Below are positions 35,588 through 45,341 of a stretch of DNA of 64,000 nt, in pieces. The position numbers and the translations under genes were made by a program. The stretch covers positions 1,873,444 through 1,937,443 of the forward strand of contig CAVUFH010000003.1 in the NCBI GenBank assembly GCA_963740835.1, written 5' to 3'. Numbering within the stretch: the stretch's first letter is position 1; each line of letters opens with the position of its first letter. This DNA is from CAVUFH01 sp963740835. GTDB lineage: Bacteria > Actinomycetota > Acidimicrobiia > IMCC26256 > PALSA-610. Under the pieces are notes generated by a model. That model searched no databases, was not told the DNA's origin, and saw only the letters and a program-made list of their open reading frames with translations.

Positions 35588-36486
35588 CGGGTCTCGGGCT
35601 GCTCGCGCTCGCGGGCGTGCTCCTGTCACTGGGGGCGGATCTCTTCACGAAGCACGCCACCGGCCTCGCTCGCCACTGGCATGTCCATCCCGTCGCGATC
35701 GGCGTCCTGCTCGCCGGCGCCGAGCCCGAGGAGCTCGTGACCGCGATCGCCGCGATCCGGCGCGACCATCCGGCGATCGCAGCCGGCGACATCATCGGCG
35801 CCAACGTGACCATGCTCACGCTCGTCGTCGGGATCGCGTTGTTGCTCGGCGTCCTGCGTCTCTCGGGCCTCCGTGCGTACTTCGCAGCTGCGACCGCGGC
35901 ATCGGTCGCCGCGGCGATCTTCGTGTCCGACGGGTCAGTGTCGGTGCCGGAAGGTCTCGTTCTGTTCGCCGGCTATGCCGGGCTGATCCTCCTTGTTCTC
36001 CGACGTGATCGCGCGCCTGCCGCAGCAGATGATCTTGATCCGCCCGGTAATGCAGGCGGCGGCGCGTTCGCGCTCCTCGGCCTCGGCCTCGTGGTCGCCG
36101 GCGGATGGGTTGCCGTGTGGGGTGCCGAACTGGTCACCGATCGGTTCGATATCGGCGACAGCGCGGTCGGGCTGACGTTGGTGGCCCTCGCCACGAGCGG
36201 CGAGCTGTTCGCGCTGCTGTGGGCGAGTCGCCGGCACGGTATGTCTGAGCTGGCGGTCGCGGCGATCGCCGGTTCGGTGGCCGCGAACGCGACCGCGACG
36301 CTCGGCATCAGTGCGATTATCGCCGCTCCACTGCGAACCGGCGACGTGCGAGGGAGTGCGATGCTCGCCGTTGTGGCCGGCGGCGTGCTCCTCGTTGCCG
36401 CCGCATCGCCTCGCCGGATCCCACGAGTCGGAGGTGCCGCATTCGTCGGCGCCTACGTGCTCTACGTCGTCGCGGCGCTCCGGTGA
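35584..36486 (+). CDS. Sodium/calcium-exchanger-family membrane protein
   Basis: 300 residues with about 9-10 transmembrane helices and two inverted alpha repeats: GAEPEELVTAIAAIRRDHPA followed by GDIIGANVTML, and ALATSGELFALLWASRRHGM followed by GSVAANATATLG. Glu/Asp in the repeats are partly kept. This fits the CaCA superfamily (H+ or Na+ against Ca2+). The GTG at 35584 overlaps the ATPase stop, so pump and exchanger are probably made together under the box at 31481. Confidence 0.82.
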   Translation: MTGLGLLALAGVLLSLGADLFTKHATGLARHWHVHPVAIGVLLAGAEPEELVTAIAAIRRDHPAIAAGDIIGANVTMLTLVVGIALLLGVLRLSGLRAYFAAATAASVAAAIFVSDGSVSVPEGLVLFAGYAGLILLVLRRDRAPAAADDLDPPGNAGGGAFALLGLGLVVAGGWVAVWGAELVTDRFDIGDSAVGLTLVALATSGELFALLWASRRHGMSELAVAAIAGSVAANATATLGISAIIAAPLRTGDVRGSAMLAVVAGGVLLVAAASPRRIPRVGGAAFVGAYVLYVVAALR

Positions 36487-36535
36487 GCGCGCCGGCATGG
36501 AGCCCGCACGCTGCGGTCGCGCGCCGATCGCCGGA

Positions 36536-36838
36536 CTACGTCCTCGTCGCGCGGTTTGCCTCGGTCGAGGCCGTCGATGGTGATCTCGTCGACGCGTGGT
36601 CTTGCGTGTACACCTCGTGACACCGCTCGTAGTGTTCGCACCGCGCGCACGTGTTCGGATCGACGCGCCATACGGCGCCGAGCTCCGCGTGCCAGCAGCG
36701 CGCGCAGACCGTGCAGAAGAAGTGCACCGCGGCACCCTCCACGACGGGGACGAGATCCGTCGAGCCGCAGGAGGGACACGTATGAAGCGGCCGGTCGAAG
36801 AGGTGAGGACGCCGCCCAGATGGCTCGTTTTCATTCAC
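36536..36838 (-). CDS. Zinc-ribbon protein of 100 residues
   Basis: Three cysteine pairs are visible: CPSCGSTDLVPVVEG, FFCTVCARCWHAELG and CARCEHYERCHEVY, consistent with two zinc sites. The N-terminus is short and polar and the C-terminal tail is Ser/Thr/Ala-rich. GAGGAG lies 6 nt before the GTG at 36838. A DosR-like box is 87 nt upstream. I do not recognise the family. DNA/RNA or protein binding is possible. Confidence 0.72.
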   Translation of the reverse strand: MNENEPSGRRPHLFDRPLHTCPSCGSTDLVPVVEGAAVHFFCTVCARCWHAELGAVWRVDPNTCARCEHYERCHEVYTQDHASTRSPSTASTEANRATRT

Positions 36839-36917
36839 GATCGCTCCTCTCATCGACTCGCATGACGACAGCCGTGTACTCATTCTCCGAGCCTCGGCGC
36901 AGCCCGCCGACGCGACC

Positions 36918-36932
36918 AGAGACGAAGGTCCC
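36918..36932 (-). promoter_or_regulatory. DosR-like box upstream of zinc-ribbon gene
   Basis: On the minus strand GGGACCTTCGTCTCT, 12 of 15 consensus positions, centred 87 nt upstream of the GTG at 36838 and within the short gap after the USP gene stop. Confidence 0.62.
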
Positions 36933-36953
36933 ATTTCGTGCGCGCGACCGCGG

Positions 36954-37760
36954 TCACGGCCGGGATGTGGCCGCAGTCGTGGGCGCGTGCACGTCAGCAC
37001 GCGCGAGGGGCAAGAGCAGCACCGGCGTCTCTGCGTCCGTGAGCAGGCTCGCAACCACCTGTGCACGTCCATGTGCAAGCTCTTGCTTCCAACCGAGTGC
37101 CACGAGGTCGACGTCGAACTCGCGGGAACAAGCGCGAATCACGTCGGACGCGCGACCGACGCGTGTCTCCAGCGTGACCGTGGCGTCGTCGGCTGGGAGC
37201 CAGCGCCGGCGGAACTCGGCGCGCCAGGCGTCGGGTTCATGTGCGAGCTGGTCGGAGAACGCGGGTATCGCGTCGGGCTCCAAGACATGGAGCGCGACGA
37301 CTTCGAGCCTGCCTGCGATCGTCGCGAGCAGCCGCTCAACCGCAGCGGCGGTCTCACCCGTGCCGTCGAGCGGGACGAGCAGGCGCTGCAACCGGCGGCG
37401 CCGCACGTTGGCGTTCGGCGGGACGACGACGACTGGTTTGGCGAGGGTTTGGATGAGCGCGAGTGCGGTATCGCCGATCCCTCGGCCGCGGCCATCTGGC
37501 CGTCGGCGACCGACGACGATTCCCCGCACATCGGCGGCGCCTGCCGCGGCAGTGATCTCCGAGGTCGCGTCGCCGTGACAGACGCGCACGGGCGCGCCGA
37601 CGGTCGCCGCACTGTGCCGCACAGCCGTGGGTACGTCATCACTCGAGACGTGCAGCGCGAGGAGCGAGTCGCCGAAGAGATCGGCCACGCGCCGCGCCAC
37701 GGTCAGGACCGGCTGCGCGGCCTCGGAGTCGTCGATTGCCGCGATCACTACTTGTGACAT
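36954..37760 (-). CDS. Tandem-domain universal stress protein
   Basis: 268 residues. The first Usp domain (VVIAAIDDSEAAQPVLTVAR ... VVGRRRPDGRGRGIGDTAL) and the second (LQRLLVPLDGTGETAAAVER ... LVALGWKQELAHGRAQVVAS) are both diverged at the ATP loop, so nucleotide binding is doubtful in the second. GGAGAAACCG precedes the ATG at 37760. It starts 15 nt after the GH65 gene stop and is probably the last gene of the operon 42078-36954. Confidence 0.85.
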   Translation of the reverse strand: MSQVVIAAIDDSEAAQPVLTVARRVADLFGDSLLALHVSSDDVPTAVRHSAATVGAPVRVCHGDATSEITAAAGAADVRGIVVGRRRPDGRGRGIGDTALALIQTLAKPVVVVPPNANVRRRRLQRLLVPLDGTGETAAAVERLLATIAGRLEVVALHVLEPDAIPAFSDQLAHEPDAWRAEFRRRWLPADDATVTLETRVGRASDVIRACSREFDVDLVALGWKQELAHGRAQVVASLLTDAETPVLLLPLARADVHAPTTAATSRP

Positions 37761-37774
37761 CGGTTTCTCCAGTG

Positions 37775-40753
37775 TCAGGCATTGTGCGCCGTGATGCGAT
37801 CGGGACCGCAGACGCGGGCCGTGCGCTCGGCGCCGAACCGGATGGCCACCGGCCGCTCGGCATCAACCGTCGTCTCTTCGTGCGAGATCGCGACGTGCAG
37901 GGGTACACCGCGGTATTGGAGCCGAAGCTCGATTGCCTTCCATTCATCAGGAAGGCAAGGGTCGATGCCGAGGGCATCGGCTGCCGGTCGGAGTCCGGCG
38001 AACCCGTATGCCAGCGCCTGCCAGACGCTTCCCATCGTCGCGAGGTGCACTCCCTCGGCGGTCGTGTTGGTGATGTCGTCGAGGTCGACGGCGGCAGCGA
38101 CGCGCAGCCATTGCCGCGCTTCGTGTGGGTGGTGGGCGCGTGCGAACAACGAAGCGTGGACGCCAGGCGAGAGTGAGCTGCCGTGCGCGGTCCGTGGTTC
38201 ATAGTGCTCGAGGTTCGGCACGAGCGACGCCCGTGCACATTCGTCCGGCACGAGGTGGTGCGCCATCAACACGTCCGCTTGCTTGATGACCTGGGCGTGG
38301 CGGACGCGCTCGTCGCCGAGCAGCAGGTCGGCGGCGATCGGGCGACGCGGTGCCATCTCGGCGATCAGTAGGGGTTCGAGTTGATCGAATCCTGCGAACT
38401 GCGTGTAGATCCCGGTCGACGGGTCGTAGCCGTCGACGAGCGCGGCCGCGAGCTCGAGCCACTGCTGTGCCTCGCCGGCGCCGATCCCACCGTGCGCGCG
38501 GACAGACGCGACGGCGCGTCGCAGGTTCCAGCGCGCCATGACGTTCGTGAACATGTTGTCGTCGACGGGATCGTGGTACTCGTCCGGCCCGATGACGCCG
38601 TTCACGTGTACCTTGCCGGCTCGATCACGGCTCACGCGCGAGGCCCAGTAGCGCGCCGTTTCGACGAAGAGGCGATGTCCTTGGCCGGCGGCGAACGCCG
38701 CGTCGCCGGTCCAATCGAGATAACAGCTCGCCGCCCACGCAACGTCCGCGACGATGTGCACCTCCCTGACACCGGTTCCGATCTCGACGTGCTGGCCGGC
38801 GCGGTTCGTGCCCACTCGCGGCGTCACGTCGTGGCCCGTCGCCGCGGACTCCCACGGGTAGCGAGCACCTCGGCACCCTTGCGTGTGCGCGTTGTCCAGC
38901 GCAGCCGTGAGCCGATCGACGCGGTACTGCAGCATGGCGCGCGCCGAGGCAGGATGCGTCGCGGCGAGGAACGGGAGCACGAACACGTCGGCGTCCCACA
39001 GCACGTGACCGCGATAGCCGTGGCCCGACAACCCACGTGGGCCGACTGCGGCCGCGCCAATATCGGCGACCGATGCCATGAGGTGGTAGAGCGCCACGCG
39101 AGTTGCGAGTTGCAGGTCGTCGTCGCCGTCGATCCGGACATCGGCACGCGCCCAGCGCCTCGCCCACGCGCGCCGGTGTTCGAGGAGAAGCGTGTCGAAG
39201 CCGGCGCCGCACGCGTGTTGCAGCTGTTCCGCGGCAGCTTCGACGATCGCATCCTGCGGCTCGCCGGCGGCGTACACCGCGATGCGATCGATCACCCGTC
39301 GCGGTCCTCGGCTCTGCACCGCCGCGACCGCGACACCGCTGTCGTCTGCGGACGCGTAAGACGTCTCCGGCCCACCGGGCGGGCGCTCGATGTCGGTGCC
39401 GTGCCCGCCGGCGCGTTCGAGCGCGTGGGTCGCCGTCGTCGTGGCGTCGCCTGCGGCCCGCATCACCTGCGTGCCGGGTCGGGCGAACGACGCGAACCGC
39501 AGCGCTCGCAGCGTCGCCCGATCGCCCACCTGTTCGGCGAGGGTGCCGGTGTGCAGATCGAGCCCGCGCCATGTCGCTGCGTCGTCCGACGTTCCAGGTA
39601 TCCGCTCCCAGAACGGTACGTCGAGCAAGTCGGTGTCGGGGCCTTCGCCCCCGTACGCCCCGGCGACCACCACGCGTGGTGTTGCGGCCGGGTGCGAGAG
39701 CAAGGGCGCCCCCGCGGTTCCTGTGCAACCGTCGGCGATCGTGAGGAGTGCCTCGACCGCGCGTTCGCGTTCGTGGTCGAGGCCGCGGAATGAGAGGGAC
39801 CAGCCCGAGCGGAGACTGACTTCCGGCACCTCGTGACGGTTACGCCGCTCCCGTTGATCCGCGAGCAACGTCGCGAACCGTGACGGTCCGCCGCAAAGGT
39901 GGAGGACATGTGGAGGGACGCCGGCCGGCTCGACGCCGACGGAAACGCAGATCGCGCCCCGTGTTTCGGGAACGAGCATCAGCGAATCGCTCCCCGGCAG
40001 CCCGCCGACTTCACCCAGTTCGTCGCCCGCAATGAGGACCAGCTCCGGGCCGATCCCTTCTTGCCACATGCGCGCGAACAGCGCGCGCGCCGCATCGGAT
40101 TTGTCCGTGAGACCGACTTCCACATGCTTCGCGTCACTGGTAACCCGAGGCTCCTCGAGCCCGGCTTCGCGAGCGGCGGTCTCCGCGATTTCGACGACGG
40201 CCGGTAATCCGCCGAGCCCGACCGCGGCCAGCCGCTCCTCGACTGCCTCGATGAGGCGGTCGATGTGAGCCTTGGGCGGATCCGACCATTCCGGCAACGG
40301 GATGAGGTCGATCTTGCGCCGGTTCAGGCGCTGCGAGACGACCTCGGCGTGCAGGCCGATTGCGGCGAGTCGCGCGACGGTGAGTGCGGCCGCCCGATCG
40401 AGCGCGGCCTCTTCGTCACGGTTGGCCATCCGACGACCGACGAGCCGCGGACCGGTGGTTCCCACCTCGAAGAGCTCGGAGCCGCGGTTGACGGCGAGGA
40501 ACAACCGACCCGGACCATTCGGCCGCGCGCGCAGCTGCCCATCGACGTTGTCCACGTGCGTTCCGGTGACGACACCGATGAACATCCCCTGCTCGCACAG
40601 CGCCTCGATGTGGTCGCGGAGCTCCTTCGCATCGGCCCGCCGGTCGGGAACGGCTGTTCCGTCCCAGTCGAACACGACGGCCTCGAAGCGGCGATCGAGC
40701 GCATGGGCGCTTGCGCTTCCTCGGGCTTTCGGACTGTCACGGGAGACGGGCAA
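37775..40753 (-). CDS. HAD phosphatase / GH65 glycoside phosphorylase fusion (Rv2006-like)
   Basis: About 992 residues. The N-terminal third is a HAD/trehalose-phosphatase-like domain (VVFDWDGTAVPDRRADAKEL, GVVTGTHVDN, LIAGDELGEVGGLPGSDS). The rest is a GH65 enzyme (YRGHVLWDADVFVLPFL, PWESAATGHDVTPR, GVIGPDEYHDPVDDNMFTNV with the catalytic Glu, QVIKQADVLMAHHL). The expected chemistry is phosphorolysis of an alpha-glucoside such as trehalose plus sugar-phosphate handling. M. tuberculosis otsB1 (Rv2006) has this fusion and is DosR-controlled. The start is uncertain: TTG at 40753 is the nearest in-frame choice and overlaps the hydrolase gene. Confidence 0.85.
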   Translation of the reverse strand: MPVSRDSPKARGSASAHALDRRFEAVVFDWDGTAVPDRRADAKELRDHIEALCEQGMFIGVVTGTHVDNVDGQLRARPNGPGRLFLAVNRGSELFEVGTTGPRLVGRRMANRDEEAALDRAAALTVARLAAIGLHAEVVSQRLNRRKIDLIPLPEWSDPPKAHIDRLIEAVEERLAAVGLGGLPAVVEIAETAAREAGLEEPRVTSDAKHVEVGLTDKSDAARALFARMWQEGIGPELVLIAGDELGEVGGLPGSDSLMLVPETRGAICVSVGVEPAGVPPHVLHLCGGPSRFATLLADQRERRNRHEVPEVSLRSGWSLSFRGLDHERERAVEALLTIADGCTGTAGAPLLSHPAATPRVVVAGAYGGEGPDTDLLDVPFWERIPGTSDDAATWRGLDLHTGTLAEQVGDRATLRALRFASFARPGTQVMRAAGDATTTATHALERAGGHGTDIERPPGGPETSYASADDSGVAVAAVQSRGPRRVIDRIAVYAAGEPQDAIVEAAAEQLQHACGAGFDTLLLEHRRAWARRWARADVRIDGDDDLQLATRVALYHLMASVADIGAAAVGPRGLSGHGYRGHVLWDADVFVLPFLAATHPASARAMLQYRVDRLTAALDNAHTQGCRGARYPWESAATGHDVTPRVGTNRAGQHVEIGTGVREVHIVADVAWAASCYLDWTGDAAFAAGQGHRLFVETARYWASRVSRDRAGKVHVNGVIGPDEYHDPVDDNMFTNVMARWNLRRAVASVRAHGGIGAGEAQQWLELAAALVDGYDPSTGIYTQFAGFDQLEPLLIAEMAPRRPIAADLLLGDERVRHAQVIKQADVLMAHHLVPDECARASLVPNLEHYEPRTAHGSSLSPGVHASLFARAHHPHEARQWLRVAAAVDLDDITNTTAEGVHLATMGSVWQALAYGFAGLRPAADALGIDPCLPDEWKAIELRLQYRGVPLHVAISHEETTVDAERPVAIRFGAERTARVCGPDRITAHNA

Positions 40754-42078
40754 CGTTTTCCGCTCGAGCGAAGTGCGACACGAACCATTTCGTCGCGAGG
40801 CGCGCGACTGCATCGAGCGCACCGGGTTCTTCGAAGAGGTGCGTAGCGCCGGGGACGACGCTGATCTCGTGTTCACACCGCATCCGCTGCGCCGCCTCCT
40901 CGTTCAACCGGAGGACGACCGCGTCGTTGCCGCCCACGATGAGCAGCGTCGGTGCGGTGACGAGCGGGAGCCGCTCGGCGGCGAGATCGGGTCGCCCGCC
41001 CCGTGACACGATCGCCGAAATCCCCGCGTCGGGCTCGGCCGCGGTCCAGAGCGCCGCCGCGGCGCCGGTGCTCGCGCCGAACAGCCCGACCGGGAGCCGC
41101 GCCAGCGCGGGATCGCGCCGAAGCCATGCAATCACCGAAGTCAGCCGCGCGCCCAACAGATCGACGTCGAAGACGTTTGCGCGCTGGCGCTCCTCGTCCA
41201 TCGTCAGCAGGTCGAACAGCAACGTCCCGCAACCAGCGCGGTTGAGGAACTGTGCAACCGACCGGTTCCTCGGGCTGTGACGACTGCTGCCACTCCCGTG
41301 CGCGAAGACGACGATGCCCGCGTGCGCGCTTGGGAACCAAGAGGTCGCCTTCGAGCACGGTGCCGTCGATGTCGAGTTGGGCCGCACAATCGGCCGAGTG
41401 CTCCTCGATCGCGAATCCTCGCGGCAGTGATGGCTCCTCCGGAGCTCGCGGGGCGCGATGCAGGAGCTCGACCACCGTGTCGTCGGAGACCTGGGTGAAG
41501 TCGTGATACCACCGGCCGACGCCGAAGAACGGCGTGGGCGTCTCCAGGCACACGACGTCGTCGGCGGCGCGTCGCGCGCCTTCGAGCGCCTGCGGCGGCG
41601 CGACCGGGAGCGCCAGGACGATACGGCTCGCGCCGAGACCTCGCGCCACGCCGCACGCCGCGAGCGCAGTCGATCCGGTCGCCATGCCGTCGTCCACGAT
41701 GATCGCCGTCTTGCCGCGCAGGCTCATGGCCGGCCGCCCTGAGCGATAGAGCGTCGCACGGCGTTCGAGCTCGCGTCGTTCCCGCTGCTCCACACGGTCG
41801 AGCTCCTCGCCGGTGACCCCGGCCCCGGCCAGCACCTCCTCGTTCAGGACGCGCACGCCCTGCTCACCGATCGCGCCCATCGCGAGCTCGGGCTGGAACG
41901 GCACCCCCAGCTTTCGGACGAGTATCACGTCGAGCGGCGCGTGAAGCGCCACGGCGACCTCGTACGCAACGGGTACCCCGCCGCGCGGAAGCGCCAGTAC
42001 GACGATGTCGGGCGCTCGCAGGCTCTCGAGCCGTTGCGCGAGACGACGGCCGGCTTCCACGCGATCGATGAACGGCAT
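40737..42078 (-). CDS. Phosphoribosyltransferase / alpha-beta hydrolase fusion, frameshifted
   Basis: The first 215 or so residues form a PRTase domain (MPFIDRVEAGRRLAQRLESL, LPRGGVPVAYEVA, PRPP motif AIIVDDGMATGSTALAA). Then a dienelactone-hydrolase-like domain (VVFAHGSGSSRHSPRNRSVA, nucleophile GLFGASTGAAAAL, and a late VVPGATHLFEEPG histidine). The frame breaks at the GGG of 41317-41319, where removing one G restores the fusion. M. tuberculosis Rv0571c has the same domain pair and belongs to the DosR regulon. GGGAGCG precedes the ATG at 42078. Confidence 0.83.
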
Positions 42079-42127
42079 GGTCGCTCCCTTCCAGCGGAAT
42101 TGTGCGGGCTGCACACCCAACGGGCGT

Positions 42128-42142
42128 AGGGCCGGAAGTCCC
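42128..42142 (-). promoter_or_regulatory. DosR-like box upstream of the PRTase-GH65-USP operon
   Basis: On the minus strand GGGACTTCCGGCCCT, 13 of 15 consensus positions, centred 57 nt upstream of the ATG at 42078. Confidence 0.72.
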
Positions 42143-42190
42143 GAACGCGTGGAAATGCGCGGCGCGAGATCGAGCAACGCGCGGCGACGC

Positions 42191-43787
42191 TCAGCCGATG
42201 TCGCGGTGGCGGAGACCGGCGAGGCCAATCGCGGTGAGGCCGGCTGCTACCGAGACGAGGACCGCGAGGGGAAACACGCGCAGATCACTCGCCGGGTACT
42301 GGGGCACGTGCTGAAACGGGGACAGATCGTCGACCCACGCGGGCACGTCGAGCAGTTGACCGAACATCCCGATCACGAAGCAGATCCCGAGGAAGCCCCA
42401 CGGCCAGGCGCTGGCGCGCGGCGCCAGGCCGATCGACGCCATCACGAGCCCGATCATCAACCACACGGCCGGGGCATACGCGCACGCGCCGACGATCGAC
42501 TTCCATACTGCATCCGCGTCGCCGGTGACCGCGGCATCCGAGACTCCGAATGCCAGGCCGACGAGCAACAGGACGACGAGCGTGCCGCCGAACGCGATGA
42601 CGAGATGGCCGGCCGCGAACCCGTCGCGCGACACCGGCGTGGCCAGCACCTCTTCGGCACGCGACGAGGTCTCCTCGCTCCGGATGCGCATCGCGGACTG
42701 GATCGCGAACCCGGCCGCGACCAGCGCGAGGATGCGGAAAGACATCGCGAGGTACTGCTCGACCAGGGTGCCGTTGCCCTGCGCGGCGATGATATCGGTG
42801 AGGGCCTGGTTGTCCTTCACGAAGTCGTTGATGGAATCGGTGATCGACCCGTAGGCGATCGCGAGAACGAGCAGCCCGGCGCTCCAGCCGATGAGGCTCG
42901 CGCGCTGCAGCCGCGCCGCGAGGCCGAGTGGAGTCCCGAGCGAGCGCGCGGCTCGCGCCCGCCCGGCTCTCGGCGCGACGAGCCCCGAGCCGATATCGCG
43001 ACGCTGTGACAGCGCGCTCGCGAGCCACGCGAGCAGACCCGTGGCAGCGACGATGATCGCGAACGGCCACCACACCTCACCGGCGTACGGTCGCGTCTTC
43101 TGCGCCCATCCGATCGGTGAGAGCCACGAGATCGTGCCGTCGCCGCTGTCGCCGATCGCGCGCGAGGACGAACGACGCGCCGAGCACGATGCCGCCGATG
43201 CCGTACACGACGCGGGTGTTGTCGGTCACCTGCGCGGCAACCAGCGTGAGTGCGGCGAACAGCAAGCCGAACAGCGCGAACGAGCAACCGAACGCGACCG
43301 ACCCCGCCACCGGGAGGTCGAGCGCGATCAGTATGAGCGTCACCAGCGCACCTGTCACGACATTCATCGCCGCAACCGTGAGCATTGCGGCGCCCGGCAG
43401 GGAGTACGCGCCGATGGGCAGGGCGCGCAACAGCTCGGTGCGACCCGCCTCTTCCTCGCCGCGGGTCAAGCGGCCGAGCATGAAGACGCTCATCAGCCCC
43501 ATCAGGATCAGGCCGAAGGTTCCCGTCTGGAACGCGACCTGGCCCCCGACCGTGTCGAGCCCCTGGGGTGGGCCGTTGAAGATGACCGCGGCGACGTTGT
43601 TCTCCGAGGCGCGCGCGGCCTTGGTGAGCTCGGCCTGGTTCGGGTACAGGCCTTTCACGCTCGCGACCGTCGACAGCACGAGCAGCACGATCGACGCGAC
43701 CCACACGACGATGCGAACGCGGTCACGGCGCACCGCGAACCGACCGAGCGGCGCGAGACCGGTGAGTGACGCCACGGTCGTCGTCAT
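42191..43787 (-). CDS. ABC-2 exporter permease, frameshifted
   Basis: Two halves of one membrane protein in different frames. The first (ATG at 43787) runs MTTTVASLTGLAPLGRFAVR to IGGIVLGASFVL; the second continues AIGDSGDGTISWLSPIGWAQ and VWWPFAIIVAATGLLAWLAS to the stop at 42191. The frame breaks near 43155-43168. Repaired length is about 531 residues with about 12 helices, typical of the polyketide/tetronasin-type exporter permease. It overlaps the ATPase gene by 4 nt (ATGA). Confidence 0.82.
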
Positions 43788-44715
43788 TGCCCGTCGCCGT
43801 CGAAGCGGTGGGCGAGCTCCGGTTCGCGCGCGAGCTCGTCTCCGTAGTGTCGGAGGAACAGTTCCTCGAGCGTCGGCGGATGGCTCACCAGGCTCCGCAC
43901 GCCGAGCTCACCGAGGCGGCGGACGGTGTCCTCGAGGTGGGCGGTCTCGACATCGAAGCGCACCCTCGAGCCGTCGATCTCGAGCCTGTGGATCCCTGGC
44001 AGATCTGCGACACCATCCGGCGAACCGACGAGGTCGGCGGTGATCGACGTCCGCGTCATCCCGCGGAGCTCGCGCAGGGTGCCGCTCTGCTGGGTTCGGC
44101 CGGCGCGGATGATGCTCACCCGATCGCAGAGTGCCTCGACCTCGGCGAGGATGTGGCTCGACAGCAGCACGGTGCGACCCTCCGCTTTGACCTCGCGGAT
44201 GCAGTCCTGGAAGACGGCTTCCATCAGCGGATCCAGTCCCGACGTCGGCTCGTCGAGGACGAGCAACTCGGCCCGCGAGGCGAGCGCGGCGACGAGACCG
44301 ACCTTCTGACGATTCCCTTTCGAGTACGTACGGGCCTTCTTCGTCGGATCGAGCTCGAACCCGCGAGCAGCTCGTCGCGGCGCTTCGGTTCGAGGTCGCC
44401 GCGCAGACGGCCGAGCAGGTCGATCACCTCGCCGCCGCTCAGCTTCGGCCAGAGCGTGACCTCGCCGGGCACGTACGCGAGGCGGCGATGCAGTGCGACA
44501 GCGTCGCGCCACGGGTCACCGTCGAGCAGCGTGACCTCGCCGCTGTCGGCGCGGAGCAGCCCGAGCAGCACGCGGATCGTCGTGGTCTTGCCCGAACCGT
44601 TCGGGCCGAGGAAGCCGTGCACTTCACCTTGCTCGACCACGAGATCGAGACCGTCCAACGCTCTCGTGGGTCCGAAGGACTTGACGAGAGCCGCAATCGA
44701 GATCACGGCCACCAT
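43784..44715 (-). CDS. ABC exporter ATP-binding protein, frameshifted
   Basis: Walker A GPNGSGKTTTIR (about residue 38), the signature YSKGNRQKVGL, Walker B LLVLDEPTSGLD and a switch His (SSHILAEVEALC) are all present. The frame breaks near 44361-44368, between RRDELLA and RGFELDPTKKARTYSKG. Repaired length is about 310 residues. With the permease it forms a drug/lipid exporter pair. No DosR-like box was found upstream. The ATG at 44715 is the first start. Confidence 0.85.
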
Positions 44716-44843
44716 CAGAGTCTGGCATCGGTGGCGCGGCCCGGTGGCCGGCTATGCGCGCGAGTCGCCGCGTGCGGCGTCAAGAGGCGTTCGCCGTTCT
44801 GTTGACGCACCATCGGCCCGGAAACGGACCAACGGCTCTGACG

Positions 44844-45044
44844 TCACCCGCGGCTGCGCCCGGTGTTCACGACGTGCGTCGTCGAACCCGGGAAGAAAAT
44901 GGCGTCGTGACCGTCGACGTCCCACCGGACGCGGTAGTGCTCGACGCCGTCGCGCTCGACGATCTCGAGGATCTCCCCTCGACGCGGGGGCTCACCGGTG
45001 TGCACCGAATCGACGACGATCTCATCTCCTGGCTGCGCGTGCAT
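44844..45044 (-). CDS. DUF1918-domain protein
   Basis: 66 residues: GDEIVVDSVHTGEPPRRGEI, then EHYRVRWDVDGHDAIFFPGS. This is the complete DUF1918 fold, a small SH3-like beta barrel. GAGGAGG is well placed before the ATG at 45044. M. tuberculosis Rv0569 has this domain and belongs to the DosR regulon. Function is unknown. Confidence 0.88.
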   Translation of the reverse strand: MHAQPGDEIVVDSVHTGEPPRRGEILEIVERDGVEHYRVRWDVDGHDAIFFPGSTTHVVNTGRSRG

Positions 45045-45104
45045 GACGCCTCCTCGTTCCGTGACGACCTCTTCACAGGATCATCTGGGGCGCACGGCAC
45101 GACC

Positions 45105-45119
45105 AGGGCCGTTCGTCCC
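45105..45119 (-). promoter_or_regulatory. DosR-like box upstream of DUF1918 gene
   Basis: On the minus strand GGGACGAACGGCCCT, 12 of 15 consensus positions with both half-sites perfect and the three central bases changed; centred 68 nt upstream of the ATG at 45044. The rest of the 45045-45341 gap shows no gene. Confidence 0.66.
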
Positions 45120-45341
45120 TCGCGGACGGATCTCTCGACGGCGGCGATCGGTCTTCGGTCGACTGTGCGTCACTGCGGACAGCCGCTGGTCCGGGCCAGC
45201 AGCGATCATGAGCGCTTGGGCAACGCGGCTGTTCAACGCTCGCCGATGCCGGACACACACGGAGCAGAGCTCCACGCCCTGGGGCGCTATCCAACGGGCG
45301 AGTTCCTCGCCCTCGTTCGCATCGGGCGCGTTGTCGCGGCG

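Noticed and set aside
44806..44820. Additional DosR-like box CGCACCATCGGCCCG
   Set aside because: 11 of 15 positions, but it points right where no plus-strand gene follows, and lies beyond the end of the minus-strand DUF1918 gene.
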